A DNA stretch of 64,000 nt. It comes from Filimonas effusa (GTDB lineage: Bacteria; Bacteroidota; Bacteroidia; Chitinophagales; Chitinophagaceae). The position numbers and the translations under genes were made by a program. This document shows positions 52,435-62,277 of the stretch, piece by piece (the stretch's first letter is position 1; the number at the start of each line of letters is the position of its first letter). The notes beneath the pieces are model-generated. The model was not told the origin of the DNA. It saw only the letters and a program-made list of their open reading frames with translations, and ran no database searches. The stretch is taken from NCBI RefSeq assembly GCF_004118675.1, contig NZ_SDHZ01000004.1:248001-312000 (forward strand). Direction: 5' to 3'.

Positions 52435-53421
52435 TTATTGAGGCCGTTCTTCTTCATCCTGCAGATCATCGGGATCCTGGTCCTCCGGCGTATCATTGCC
52501 GGCATCAGCAGCAGGAGAGTGGTCCTCTTCTTGATTGGGGAGGGAATCGTCGTTATCGGTCGGGGTTTCTTCTTCCGGAAGCTCATCGCTGTCGGCTTCT
52601 TCTTCGCCGGCATTGGTGTGTCCCGCAGCTTCCTCGCCGTCTGTGGTTTCGTCGTTGGGGGCGCCTGCAGCGTCTTCAATGCCTGCATCGTCACCAGCGA
52701 TACTTTCACTGTCTTCCTCGTGCGCTACGAGGTCGCCATTACTGTCTACCGCCAGCAAGGCATCTATTTCATCTTCCGAGGCGGGTAACTCGTCGGCGGC
52801 AAAAGCGGCTGTTTCTTCAGAGCCTTCTTCAGCGGCAATAAGATCGCTCATAATAGTAGGTGCAACCATTTGTTCGGCCAGTACCTCTTTTATTTTGGGA
52901 AGATCGGCGGCGGAGTTGATGCCGAAATAGTCCATAAACAGTTTGGAGGTGGAGTAGATCAATGGCTTGCCGGGTAACTCTTCGTTACGGCCGGTAATGA
53001 TGATCAGCTCTTTTTCCAACAGTTTCTGAATGCTGTAATCGCTGTTCACACCGCGGATAGATTCTATTTCTCCCTTGGTGATGGGCTGTTTATAAGCAAT
53101 AATGGCGAGGGTTTCGAGAGCGGCATTCGAAAGCCGCTTCAGAAACTTATCGCCATTTAGCTGTGCTACGGTCTTATGAAAATCTTTTTTCGTGAGAAAC
53201 TGCCATCCGCCGCCACTTTCCCTTACTTCAAAAGGGTAAAATTCGGCCTGGTACTTTTCCCGGATACCTTCTATGGAGCTTTCAACCTGGTCAAGGGTAA
53301 TACGTTGCTCCATGAAGCCAAAAGCATTATTTATCAGCTCTACTATCTCAAGGCTGGTCAAAGGCTTTTCACTGGCAAAGATCAACACTTCGATATGCGG
53401 AATGATTTCTGATAGTTCCAT
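52435..53421 (-). CDS. scpB: Segregation and condensation protein B with long acidic tail
   Basis: 328 residues. Residues 1-~185 are a normal ScpB with two winged helices ('HIEVLIFASEKPLTSLEI', 'RLSNAALETLAIIAYKQPIT', 'IESIRGVNSDYSIQKLLEKE', 'LPGKPLIYSTSKLFMDYFGI'). From ~190 on the protein is Glu/Asp/Ala-rich ('EEEADSDELPEEETPTDNDD'), disordered and very acidic, nearly doubling typical ScpB length. ScpB dimers bind ScpA within the SMC condensin for chromosome segregation. scpA is not in the window. Confidence 0.93.
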   Translation of the reverse strand: MELSEIIPHIEVLIFASEKPLTSLEIVELINNAFGFMEQRITLDQVESSIEGIREKYQAEFYPFEVRESGGGWQFLTKKDFHKTVAQLNGDKFLKRLSNAALETLAIIAYKQPITKGEIESIRGVNSDYSIQKLLEKELIIITGRNEELPGKPLIYSTSKLFMDYFGINSAADLPKIKEVLAEQMVAPTIMSDLIAAEEGSEETAAFAADELPASEDEIDALLAVDSNGDLVAHEEDSESIAGDDAGIEDAAGAPNDETTDGEEAAGHTNAGEEEADSDELPEEETPTDNDDSLPNQEEDHSPAADAGNDTPEDQDPDDLQDEEERPQ

Positions 53422-53453
53422 AGCCCCAATAATACTAATTTTTACACTGATGT

Positions 53454-54335
53454 CTAGCCTAAGGCTGCAGCACCACTTACGATTTCCGTTAATTCTGTGG
53501 TAATTGCGGCCTGACGGGCACGGTTGTAAGAAATTTTCAGTGACTTCAGCAGTTCATTCGCATTTTCGCTTGCTTTATCCATGGCGGTCATACGTGCACC
53601 ATGTTCGCTGGCGTGGGCATCCAGAACTGCTTTGTAAAGCTGGATATTGAGGATTTTTGGCATGAGCTCGGCAATGAGCGTCTCCTTTTCCGGTTCAAAG
53701 ATGAAATCCACCTTTTTAGCGCCTTCCTTAACGGGTTGTTTGGGAATAGGCAGGAAACGTTCTGTATTGAAGAGCTGCGTAGCAGCATTCTTGAATTCAC
53801 TGTACACAATATCGATAGCGTCGAACTCATTATTCTGGAAGGCATTCATGGCTGCTTTGGCAGCTGCCTCTACGTTGCTGAAAGTAAGCTGCAGAAAAAT
53901 GTCTTTAAAGGTGGCATCAGTTTTAAAACCGGCTCTGCTCATGGTTTCCCAGCCTTTTTTCCCAATGTTCCATATGGTTACATTGCCTTTGGCATACTGA
54001 GCGGCATATTTTTCCTGGATAGTGGCTTTCGCTGCTTTAACAACGTTGGTGTTGTAAGCGCCTGCCAGTCCGCGGTCGCTGGTAATAACAATCAACAGCA
54101 CCTTTTCAACAGGCCTGTTCTCTGCCAGGTTCAGTTCCAGGGTTCCGTCTTCCACGCTGCTAACAATATTACTCAGCATTTCCTGCAGCTTCTGGGCATA
54201 AGGCCTCATTTGCAGAATGGCATCCTGTGCACGGCGCAATTTGGCGGCGCTCACCATTTTCATGGCTTTTGTGATTTGCTGAGAGCTTTGAACAGACTTA
54301 ATGCGGTTACGAACCTCTTTTAACTGACCAGGCAT
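53454..54335 (-). CDS. atpG: ATP synthase F1 gamma subunit
   Basis: 293 residues. N-terminal helix 'MPGQLKEVRNRIKSVQSSQQ' and 'ITKAMKMVSAAKLRRAQ', and C-terminal 'HASEHGARMTAMDKASENAN' and 'SYNRARQAAITTELTEIVSG' form the central rotor coiled coil. No other atp gene is adjacent: upstream is divergent secA, downstream scpB after 32 bp. It may head the seven-gene minus-strand run. Confidence 0.97.
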   Translation of the reverse strand: MPGQLKEVRNRIKSVQSSQQITKAMKMVSAAKLRRAQDAILQMRPYAQKLQEMLSNIVSSVEDGTLELNLAENRPVEKVLLIVITSDRGLAGAYNTNVVKAAKATIQEKYAAQYAKGNVTIWNIGKKGWETMSRAGFKTDATFKDIFLQLTFSNVEAAAKAAMNAFQNNEFDAIDIVYSEFKNAATQLFNTERFLPIPKQPVKEGAKKVDFIFEPEKETLIAELMPKILNIQLYKAVLDAHASEHGARMTAMDKASENANELLKSLKISYNRARQAAITTELTEIVSGAAALG

Positions 54336-54399
54336 AATGTATAATTATTATGTTGAGCCAGGTTCCGGGCTGCCGGAATCCAAGCCTTTAAATTGGACG

Positions 54400-54407
54400 C
54401 AAAAGTA
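54400..54407 (-). promoter_or_regulatory. -7 box (TACTTTTG) of atpG
   Basis: On the minus strand the sequence reads TACTTTTG, fitting TAnnTTTG, 64 bp upstream of the atpG start. No -33 TTG at standard spacing. Confidence 0.5.
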
Positions 54408-54508
54408 GCAGAATTGAAGTAAATTTCTCTTCTTGACCGCGTTTATTTATTGCGGGAAAGAACACCCGTTAAATTTTTTGTTCCTTTAAAAAGCCAGACC
54501 TAAATGAT

Positions 54509-54516
54509 TACCTTTG
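54509..54516 (+). promoter_or_regulatory. -7 box (TACCTTTG) of secA
   Basis: TACCTTTG lies 135 bp upstream of secA. The nearest TTTG (54477-54480) is 28 nt upstream, longer than usual. The predicted leader would be about 130 nt, unusually long for this window. Confidence 0.45.
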
Positions 54517-54651
54517 GTCCCCGCCGCCGTTTACAACCTGCCAATTTGGCTAAAACAGTGGGGTTGCATTGTTTTTGAGACACATGCATATCGAAAAAAA
54601 ATCATCATGAAGCCGGAGTTAACGATCCCGGCATAAAACGACCATAATTCT

Positions 54652-57600
54652 ATGCTAGGTTTTTTAAGCAAGTTACTGGGTGGTAATAAATCCGAAAAAG
54701 ACATCAAGGTGATAGAGCCTGTGGTGGCACAGGTTAACCAATACTTTCAGCAGTATCAAAGCCTGTCAAATGATGAGCTTCGGGGTAAAACCGTGGAGTT
54801 CCGGCAGCGCATCCAGGAGCATGTTGCTTCAATAGATGCCGAAATTGCCGCAAAAAAACAGGAAGCTGACATATTGCCTGCCCAGGATGTTCAGGGTAAA
54901 GACGCCATTTATACAGAAGTAGATAAACTTAAAAAGGATAGGGATAAAAAACTCGAAGAAGCCCTGGAGCAGATCCTGCCCGAAGCCTTCGCTGTCATTA
55001 AAGAAACCGCCCGCCGTTTTAAAGAAAATACGGATGTCGTAGCTACTGCAACCCAGCTCGACCGCGATCTCAGCGTTAAAAAAGAATATGTTTCCATCAA
55101 CGGCAACGAATCTGTCTTCAAAAATACCTGGAATGCCGCCGGAACTCAGGTGGTATGGAACATGGTTCATTATGATGTTCAGCTCATAGGTGGTGTCGTA
55201 TTACACCAGGGTAAAATTGCCGAAATGGCTACCGGTGAAGGTAAAACACTGGTATCTACCTTACCAGCCTACCTCAACGCATTGGCCGGCGAAGGTATTC
55301 ACATCGTAACCGTGAACGACTACCTTGCCCGTCGCGACAGTGAATGGAATGGCCCTATCTTCGAATGGCTGGGACTTACAGTTGATTGTATCGATAAACA
55401 CCAGCCCAATACCGCTTCCCGCAGAAACGCCTACCTGGCGGATATCACTTACGGTACCAACAATGAATTCGGCTTCGACTATCTCCGCGATAACATGGTG
55501 CATACTCCCGAAGAAATGGTGCAGCGTAAACACCACTACGCCATGGTCGATGAGGTCGATAGCGTATTGATTGACGACGCCCGTACACCACTTATTATCT
55601 CCGGTCCTGTTGGGCATAGCGATAACACGCAGCAGTTCTTCGATCTTAAGCCAAGGATCGAGCGCGTGGTAGAAGTACAACGCCGTGCCGTTAACCAGTT
55701 CCTGAACGAAGCCAGGAAAAAACTGGCCGAAGGTGATGATGATCCCAAAAGCGGTGGCCTCGCATTGTTCCGCGCTTTCCGCGGTTTACCAAAGAACAGC
55801 GCTACCATTAAATATCTCAGCGAACCGGGTATCCGCGTGAAACTGCAGAAAGCAGAAAACTACTACCTGGCCGATCAGCAGCGTGAAATGCCTAAGGCGG
55901 ATGCAGAATTGTATTTCTATATCGATGAGAAGAACAATTCAGTGGAACTTACCGACAAAGGTATCCAGCTGATCACAGGTGCAGGTGAAGATCCTAACTT
56001 CTTCATCATCCCGGATATCGCCGTAGCACTTGCCGAAACAGAAAACGGTAACTTCTCCGCTGAAGAAAAATTACAACGTAAAGAAACTTTACTGAACGAA
56101 TACTCTGTTAAGGTAGATCGTATTCACACTGTACAGCAATTACTGAAAGCCTATACGCTTTTCGATAAGGATGTGGAGTATGTGGTACTCGACGGACAGG
56201 TGAAAATTGTAGATGAGCAAACAGGCCGTATCATGGAAGGCCGCCGTTACAGCGACGGTTTACACCAGGCTATTGAAGCAAAGGAAAATGTGAAGATCGA
56301 AGCTGCTACACAAACCTACGCTACCGTTACCCTGCAGAACTACTTCAGAATGTATCATAAGCTCGCTGGTATGACCGGTACCGCCGAAACAGAAGCAGCT
56401 GAGTTATGGGACATCTACAAACTCGACGTGGTAAGAGTACCAACCAACATTCCTGCCGTACGTATCGATGAGCAGGACCTGGTATTCAAAACCAAACGTG
56501 AGAAATATAAAGCGGTTATCGAAAAGATCATGGAGCTGCGCGATGCCGGCCGCCCTATCCTGGTAGGTACCACTTCCGTTGAAGTGAGTGAATTACTGAG
56601 CAGGATGTTAAGACAAAACCAGATCCCTCACAACGTATTGAACGCCAAGCAGCATGCCCGTGAAGCACAGGTTGTTGCCGAAGCAGGTTTACCGGGTAAT
56701 ATCACCATCGCCACCAACATGGCCGGTCGTGGTACCGATATCAAACTCGGACCCGGTGTAAAAGAAGCAGGTGGTCTGGCTATCCTGGGTACCGAACGCC
56801 ACGAAAGCCGTCGCGTCGACAGGCAGTTACGTGGTCGTGCCGGTCGTCAGGGCGATCCGGGTTCTTCCCAGTTCTTTGTTTCCCTGGAAGATGATCTGAT
56901 GCGTATGTTCGGCAGCGAACGTATCGCCAAGGTGATGGACTTTGCCGGTTATAAAGAAGGTGAAGTGATCCAGCACAGCATGATCACCAAGAGCATTGAA
57001 CGTGCCCAGAAAAAAGTGGAAGAAAACAACTTCGGTATCCGTAAGCGTTTGCTGGAGTATGACGACGTAATGAACAAACAGCGTACTGTTATTTATACCA
57101 AGCGTAACCACGCGTTGTTTGGTGAAAGGCTGGCGCTGGACCTTGATAATGCTTTCTATGACGTGGCAGAGGGATTGGCAAACACGTTCAAGGAAAGCGG
57201 CGACTTCGATGGTCTGAAACTGGAACTGATCGTTAACTATGGCCTGGATACAACCCTTACTGCCGAAGACTTTGGCAGGTTGTCTGTTGCAGATCTGGCT
57301 AACCGTTTATATGATGAAGCTTCGGCAAACTATCAGCGTAAACGCAGTGATCTGGCAGAGCAGGCGCTGCCGGTGTTCCAGAATATCCGTCAGACACAGG
57401 GAAGCCATGTAGAGAATGTGGTAGTGCCTTTTACCGATGGAAGGCGCATGATCCAGACCCTGGCTCACCTGGATAAAACCTTACAGAACAATGGTCTCGA
57501 GCTGGCGAATTCACTGGAACGTACCGTTACCTTAGGCTTTATCGACGATGCCTGGAAAGAGCACCTGCGTGCGATGGACGATCTGAAACAGAGCGTTCAA

Positions 57601-57993
57601 ACGGCACACTACGAACAAAAAGATCCGCTGGTTATTTATAAGCAGAACGCCTACATGCTGTTCCGCCAAATGGATAGCAGTGTTAACAAGGATATTGTAA
57701 ACTTCCTGAGCCATGCCGGTATTCCGGTAGAGCAAAACCAGGATGGTGGCGTTCCTCCCCGGCAAATAAGGGAAGGACGTGAGCAGCGGACCGACATGAG
57801 CCGTATGCGTGCCAATAAGGAAGAGATAGATGCAGCAGGAAGTGATTATGCCGCTAATGAAAATGACTACTTCGATCCTTCAGAAGCCCCCAGACAGGAA
57901 CCGGTTAAAGTAGGTCCTAAAATTGGCCGTAACGATCCTTGCCCTTGTGGTAGCGGTAAAAAATACAAACAATGTCATGGACGTGACCTTTAG
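54652..57993 (+). CDS. secA: Preprotein translocase ATPase SecA
   Basis: 1113 residues. Walker A '[18 protein letters not shown]' (GEGKT), DEAD-like '[20 protein letters not shown]' seen as [16 protein letters not shown], helicase motif '[13 protein letters not shown]' and '[20 protein letters not shown]' shown as [14 protein letters not shown]. The C-terminal SEC-C zinc finger '[17 protein letters not shown]' binds SecB or ribosomes. At 1113 residues it is longer than the E. coli protein (901), with insertions around 330-400 as usual in Bacteroidota. It drives export through the SecY encoded earlier. Confidence 0.98.
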   Translation: MLGFLSKLLGGNKSEKDIKVIEPVVAQVNQYFQQYQSLSNDELRGKTVEFRQRIQEHVASIDAEIAAKKQEADILPAQDVQGKDAIYTEVDKLKKDRDKKLEEALEQILPEAFAVIKETARRFKENTDVVATATQLDRDLSVKKEYVSINGNESVFKNTWNAAGTQVVWNMVHYDVQLIGGVVLHQGKIAEMATGEGKTLVSTLPAYLNALAGEGIHIVTVNDYLARRDSEWNGPIFEWLGLTVDCIDKHQPNTASRRNAYLADITYGTNNEFGFDYLRDNMVHTPEEMVQRKHHYAMVDEVDSVLIDDARTPLIISGPVGHSDNTQQFFDLKPRIERVVEVQRRAVNQFLNEARKKLAEGDDDPKSGGLALFRAFRGLPKNSATIKYLSEPGIRVKLQKAENYYLADQQREMPKADAELYFYIDEKNNSVELTDKGIQLITGAGEDPNFFIIPDIAVALAETENGNFSAEEKLQRKETLLNEYSVKVDRIHTVQQLLKAYTLFDKDVEYVVLDGQVKIVDEQTGRIMEGRRYSDGLHQAIEAKENVKIEAATQTYATVTLQNYFRMYHKLAGMTGTAETEAAELWDIYKLDVVRVPTNIPAVRIDEQDLVFKTKREKYKAVIEKIMELRDAGRPILVGTTSVEVSELLSRMLRQNQIPHNVLNAKQHAREAQVVAEAGLPGNITIATNMAGRGTDIKLGPGVKEAGGLAILGTERHESRRVDRQLRGRAGRQGDPGSSQFFVSLEDDLMRMFGSERIAKVMDFAGYKEGEVIQHSMITKSIERAQKKVEENNFGIRKRLLEYDDVMNKQRTVIYTKRNHALFGERLALDLDNAFYDVAEGLANTFKESGDFDGLKLELIVNYGLDTTLTAEDFGRLSVADLANRLYDEASANYQRKRSDLAEQALPVFQNIRQTQGSHVENVVVPFTDGRRMIQTLAHLDKTLQNNGLELANSLERTVTLGFIDDAWKEHLRAMDDLKQSVQTAHYEQKDPLVIYKQNAYMLFRQMDSSVNKDIVNFLSHAGIPVEQNQDGGVPPRQIREGREQRTDMSRMRANKEEIDAAGSDYAANENDYFDPSEAPRQEPVKVGPKIGRNDPCPCGSGKKYKQCHGRDL

Positions 57994-58021
57994 TTAAATA
58001 AAGGTCTCATCAATATACGCT

Positions 58022-58065
58022 CCGGGTAAGTTTCGTTAAGAAGCTTACCCGGTTTTGTTTTGTTG
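58022..58065. terminator. Terminator between convergent secA and CBS/DUF294 gene
   Basis: CCGGGTAAG (58022-58030) pairs with CTTACCCGG (58044-58052) over a 13-nt loop, followed by TTTTGTTTTGTT. Confidence 0.85.
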
Positions 58066-58075
58066 ACTATTACAT

Positions 58076-59512
58076 TTATCCAAACAGGTTATTGGTAAAG
58101 TCGAACTTGATACGCGTCTGGAAGTTAGCGATGGTTTTAAAGATCTCTTTCAGCGTTAACTCGTCAATTTTTGTGAGGCTGTTCAGCAACACATAGTTGT
58201 CAGGCTCTTTTTTCTCCTTTAGTATTTGAGTGGCCTGTTTTTCAAGACGCATACCCATCAGGAAATAGTAGCCCTGCATGAGCTGAATAAAATCATCTTC
58301 CGTGAAAACGCCTTTGCTCTTTAATGCCTTGAGCCTGTCACCTGTATTCACTTCAAAGATGCGGTGTTTGAGCGCATACACCCTTACCAGGTCTACTATA
58401 GGTGTCATTGCCTTTTTTATATCGAACACCTCGTGTTTACCGCGTTTGAAAGTGCGGATATTCTTAAAGAAGGTAAGTGGCGGCTGATATTGTAATGCAT
58501 TTTTAGCCATATGGAAAAACAACTTTTCCAATGGTTGCTGCAATTCTTTATCAAGAAACTCCCGTAGTTCATCCATGATAGTAGGATCGCCATAGATATA
58601 ACGGCAGTCGAAGAAAGTTGAGAATTTGATCACCGTTTCAGGAACCGGCTCCATCATCCAGCTGTCGTAATTTCTTTTCCAATGTGAAAGTGAATGCGTC
58701 CAGTTGGGATTCTGTGCCATAAAACCTCCCGTGCAGTAGCTAAAGCCAATTGCATTGAGGCGGTCCGATACCATCTGGGCGAAGTTCAGGAAATACTCCC
58801 TTACCTCTTCGCGATGGTCATTGGCTTTGTCTTCGTAGATGATAGCATTATCCTGGTCTGTTTTCAGCGTTTGTTCTTTACGACCTTCGCTGCCCAGTAC
58901 CATAAATACAAACTTGGCAGGTGGCTCTCCTACTATTGCTATTACATTCTGGATAACCTTTAACGCAATGGTATCGGAGATGGACGTAATGATCTGGTTA
59001 ACGATAGCCGCAGATACATCGCTGTTCAGCAGTTGCGCTACCACGGCAGGCATTTGTTCCCATTTCCTTTTCAGTTCTTCTTCTGAATGGGTTTGCCGTA
59101 CCGATTGTATAAACACCAGTGGCGACTCGGCCTGTTCGCCAAGCAATTTATTTCGGCTGATGGAGCCGGTATATTTGCCATCCTTTTCAATGAGCAGGTA
59201 CCTTGTTTTGGTACGGAACATCATTAATATGGCTTCATAAACATGTGTATTGGAAGGAATGGATACAATGGGGTTGTCCATGATATCCTTGACAGGTATG
59301 CTTGTATCGCCCCTGGCGGCCACCACTTTGTCGCGCAGGGTGATATCAGTAACATAACCTATGATCTTCTTTTGGGCGTTGGTAACAAAAATACAGCTGA
59401 TCTTGTGGCTTGCCATTGCTATGGCTGCTTCGTAAGCCGGTGTGTTTTCATCGCAGCTGGTTATTTCACGCTGCTCGATACCCTCTATGGTCTTTGTATA
59501 TAATTCATTCAT
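58076..59512 (-). CDS. CBS-domain protein with DUF294 nucleotidyltransferase-like domain
   Basis: 478 residues. Two CBS motifs occupy ~10-130 ('DENTPAYEAAIAMASHKISC', 'VSIPSNTHVYEAILMMFRTK'). The DUF294 nucleotidyltransferase region has G207-S-E-G-R and D219/D221 in 'LGSEGRKEQTLKTDQDNAII', the GlnD/GlnB-uridylyltransferase-like active site, followed by the C-terminal DUF294 helical domain. CBS pairs usually bind adenosine nucleotides, so a nucleotide-controlled nucleotidyltransferase is plausible; its target is unknown. No cyclic-nucleotide-binding domain is visible, unlike many relatives. It overlaps the exonuclease gene upstream by 4 bp (ATGA). Confidence 0.9.
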   Translation of the reverse strand: MNELYTKTIEGIEQREITSCDENTPAYEAAIAMASHKISCIFVTNAQKKIIGYVTDITLRDKVVAARGDTSIPVKDIMDNPIVSIPSNTHVYEAILMMFRTKTRYLLIEKDGKYTGSISRNKLLGEQAESPLVFIQSVRQTHSEEELKRKWEQMPAVVAQLLNSDVSAAIVNQIITSISDTIALKVIQNVIAIVGEPPAKFVFMVLGSEGRKEQTLKTDQDNAIIYEDKANDHREEVREYFLNFAQMVSDRLNAIGFSYCTGGFMAQNPNWTHSLSHWKRNYDSWMMEPVPETVIKFSTFFDCRYIYGDPTIMDELREFLDKELQQPLEKLFFHMAKNALQYQPPLTFFKNIRTFKRGKHEVFDIKKAMTPIVDLVRVYALKHRIFEVNTGDRLKALKSKGVFTEDDFIQLMQGYYFLMGMRLEKQATQILKEKKEPDNYVLLNSLTKIDELTLKEIFKTIANFQTRIKFDFTNNLFG

Positions 59513-60210
59513 GCGAGATAAGCGATTAAGGCAGATACTCCTCCACCTATTAATATGGCAACCAATCCCCAGCCTGCGCGGGAAGCAGCGGCAGTGGCTT
59601 TTGCCAGTATCGCCTGCTGTTGTACAATTTTTTGTTCCGTGAAATCGCCGCGTTTAACGAGTTCAAAGAAACAAGCTGCAGTAGCATTTACATCCGCCAA
59701 TGCATTATGTTGGTTTTCAAGCGCTTTATTAAAAAGAATCGTATAGAGCTCACCCAATCTCAGGTGTTTTACTTCCGGACTCCTGGAAAGATAAGTGGTG
59801 GCCTGCATAGTACAGAACTTGGGTAATACACTCAGAATATTGGCAATACCTGAACGGTAAAATTCGGCACTGGCAACATGAAAGTCCAGTTCCATAAAAT
59901 GACCGATTACCATAGGATTGTATTTCGCCAGGTCGGCTGCCAGTTTGTTCATTACCGTAACACGGGGCAAACCGTTTTCCATTCTGAATGTATCGCTGAT
60001 CCCATGTACCTGGAATGCAGATTCTGTTGTCGTGAAATCGTTATTATTGATAAAATGGTTTTCTTCCTTTATTTTTTGTCCGCTTTTCGAATAAATGATC
60101 CAGGCTACCTGAACTGCATGGGGCCAGTTGCCCTCTGTTGAATAAGGTTTGTCCCATTTCCGGGGCAGGCCAGACGCCTCTGTATCTATGAAAAGCAAAT
60201 AATCGTTCAC
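59509..60210 (-). CDS. DEDDh 3'-5' exonuclease with C-terminal membrane anchor
   Basis: 233 residues. ExoI motif D9-x-E11 ('LLFIDTEASGLP'), ExoII with D109 in 'VIGHFMELDFHV' and ExoIII H168/D173 in 'QHNALADVNATAACF' make an intact DnaQ-type (DEDDh) site. Residues ~212-232 ('GWGLVAILIGGGVSALIAYL') form one transmembrane helix, unusual for this family. Its stop overlaps the CBS/DUF294 start by 4 bp, so the two are translationally coupled and probably act together. Nucleic acid or nucleotide substrate unknown. Confidence 0.9.
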   Translation of the reverse strand: MNDYLLFIDTEASGLPRKWDKPYSTEGNWPHAVQVAWIIYSKSGQKIKEENHFINNNDFTTTESAFQVHGISDTFRMENGLPRVTVMNKLAADLAKYNPMVIGHFMELDFHVASAEFYRSGIANILSVLPKFCTMQATTYLSRSPEVKHLRLGELYTILFNKALENQHNALADVNATAACFFELVKRGDFTEQKIVQQQAILAKATAAASRAGWGLVAILIGGGVSALIAYLA

Positions 60211-60283
60211 GGCAACATTTTACTCAACAAACCTACGTATTTTTCACCGTAACTGGTTAAATAGTAACGTAGATCTATACCTT

Positions 60284-62092
60284 ATGCATATGAAAATATA
60301 CCTGTTCCTGCCCATATTCCTGTTTTTCTGCTTCAGCGCCGAAGCACAACGTACCGATACCTCCCTGCAGGCCCGCAATGCAAAGCAGGATAGCCTGCTT
60401 ATGTGGCAATCGCAGCAACTGCAGCAAATGGAAGCGCTGCGGGCAGCGGATTCCATCCGGCGGATGTCCCTCGAGCAGCAGCTCAACAGCCTGAAGGCTA
60501 CCGATAATTACAAAAAGGACGAACTGGTAAAAGAGCTCACGGAGCTGCGCAAAAGAGACGCGCTGCAAAAAGAAACCCAGCGGCAAAAGATCGACTCACT
60601 GCGCCGGTTTGTGAAGGGAGTGCCAGTCATTTTCTTCCAGGATACCCTGCTTACCATTTATGACAGACATGGCAGCTTCTCGCCACGTGAAAGAGCGGTA
60701 GCACTGCTTGAGCGTCTGGAGAAATTAAGTCGTGATCATTTCTTTCATCCCGATTCGCTGAAGATCATTCCATCCGGGGCAACCGCCGACCTGGCCTATA
60801 ATGAAATGATCCTGCTGGGTATCTCCGATAATGATGCGTTGTGGATGCAGATGCCGGCAACAGAACTTGCTGCTTTATATAAAGAACGGATCGCTACTGC
60901 ACTTTTGAAATATAAGGAAGCTACCAGCTGGAAAACCATACTCAAAGAAACATTGCTTGCAGCATTGGTGATTGCCGTGTTGCTGCTCATCGTTAGTGTC
61001 ACCGGCCGCGTGTTAAAACGGATAAAGCGCAGGATCATCGCAGAAAAAGGAAAGCGTATCAATGGCATCCGTATCCGCAATTATGCGCTTTTTGATGTGG
61101 AAAGAGAAGCTGCTTTTCTGGCCCTTGCAGCAAATGTAATACGATGGATCATCCTGTTGATCGTAGGTTATTTTGCGTTGCTGGTATTGTTTGGCATTTT
61201 TCCATGGACCGAACATTTTGCCGATAACCTGTTACGTTATTTCCTGACCCCCTTGAAACATATTGTCATCAGCATACGCGATTACCTGCCCAACCTGGTA
61301 ACCATTGTGGTGATCTGCATTGTATTCAGACTGCTGCTGAAAGGTGTTCGTTTTCTCAAAACAGAAATAGAAAGCGGGGCATTACATATCAGCGGGTTTT
61401 ATCCTGACTGGGCAAACCCTACTTACCAGATCATAAGAGTGCTTGTATTGGCGTTTATGACGATTGTAATTTTTCCTTATCTGCCGGGTTCCGACTCTGC
61501 TGTTTTTAAAGGTGTATCCGTTTTTGTGGGGGTCATTTTCACCTTTGGATCAGCAGGCGCCTTGGGAAATGTGGTATCAGGCGTTGTGCTTACTTATATG
61601 CGTTCGTTTAAAATCGGCGACAGAGTTCAGATAGGGGATATTACAGGCGATGTTATAGAAAAATCATTGCTGGTAACAAGATTGAGGACTATTAAAAACG
61701 AAATCATCTCCATCCCCAATTCAACAGTGATGAGCAGCCATACCATTAACTATAGCAGTGATGCGGTTGGTAAAGGGCTTATAATACATGCAACTGTTAC
61801 CATAGGATATGATGTGCCGTGGCAGCAGGTGCATAAGTTACTGATAAGGGCGGCAGAGGAAACTCCGCTGATAGAGAAAACACCTCCGCCTTTTGTGTTG
61901 CAGACAGGACTTGATGATTTTTATATCCGGTACGAGATCAATGGTTATACAAAGCATCCTAATAACCAGGCACAGATCTATTCAGATCTCTATAAACGGG
62001 TACTCGATGTATTTAAAGAGGCAGATATAGAAGTGATGTCGCCACAATACTATGTCGTGCGAAACGGAAACGAAACTGATAACAGTAAATAA
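60284..62092 (+). CDS. MscS-family mechanosensitive channel with N-terminal periplasmic coiled coil
   Basis: 602 residues (an ATG two codons later is equally possible). Signal peptide 'IYLFLPIFLFFCFSAEA', then a helical coiled-coil segment (~25-110, 'LQQMEALRAADSIRRMSLEQ'), a further periplasmic part and at least four TM helices ('TLLAALVIAVLLLIVSVTG', 'WIILLIVGYFALLVLFGIF', 'LVTIVVICIVFRLLLK', 'VLVLAFMTIVIFPYL'). The pore region 'FTFGSAGALGNVVSGVVLTY' and beta domain 'FKIGDRVQIGDITGDVIEKS' are the MscS signature. It is a gated inner-membrane channel for osmotic relief or signalling. Confidence 0.92.
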   Translation: MHMKIYLFLPIFLFFCFSAEAQRTDTSLQARNAKQDSLLMWQSQQLQQMEALRAADSIRRMSLEQQLNSLKATDNYKKDELVKELTELRKRDALQKETQRQKIDSLRRFVKGVPVIFFQDTLLTIYDRHGSFSPRERAVALLERLEKLSRDHFFHPDSLKIIPSGATADLAYNEMILLGISDNDALWMQMPATELAALYKERIATALLKYKEATSWKTILKETLLAALVIAVLLLIVSVTGRVLKRIKRRIIAEKGKRINGIRIRNYALFDVEREAAFLALAANVIRWIILLIVGYFALLVLFGIFPWTEHFADNLLRYFLTPLKHIVISIRDYLPNLVTIVVICIVFRLLLKGVRFLKTEIESGALHISGFYPDWANPTYQIIRVLVLAFMTIVIFPYLPGSDSAVFKGVSVFVGVIFTFGSAGALGNVVSGVVLTYMRSFKIGDRVQIGDITGDVIEKSLLVTRLRTIKNEIISIPNSTVMSSHTINYSSDAVGKGLIIHATVTIGYDVPWQQVHKLLIRAAEETPLIEKTPPPFVLQTGLDDFYIRYEINGYTKHPNNQAQIYSDLYKRVLDVFKEADIEVMSPQYYVVRNGNETDNSK

Positions 62093-62277
62093 TGTTATAG
62101 CATAACAATTCCATAGTTATGTAAAGAGAAAACTAATAGTTGTAAATAGTTGTGTAGCGTTTAATGTGACTGAGGGCTTTAACGGAAAATTGGGAAGTGA
62201 AGATTAGGATATATTCTAAAATATTTCCAAATTGTTTCATATAACCATTAACCTTTACACCCTCTCGAACCTTTAAA

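Larger units (their letters stand above)
54336..54651. other. Divergent atpG/secA regulatory region
   Basis: This 316-bp region holds no gene. On the minus strand it has a TACTTTTG -7 box for atpG and, between that and the start codon, a TTCCGG/CCGGAA hairpin (54363-54378). On the plus strand it has TACCTTTG for secA. Nothing else is recognised. Confidence 0.6.
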
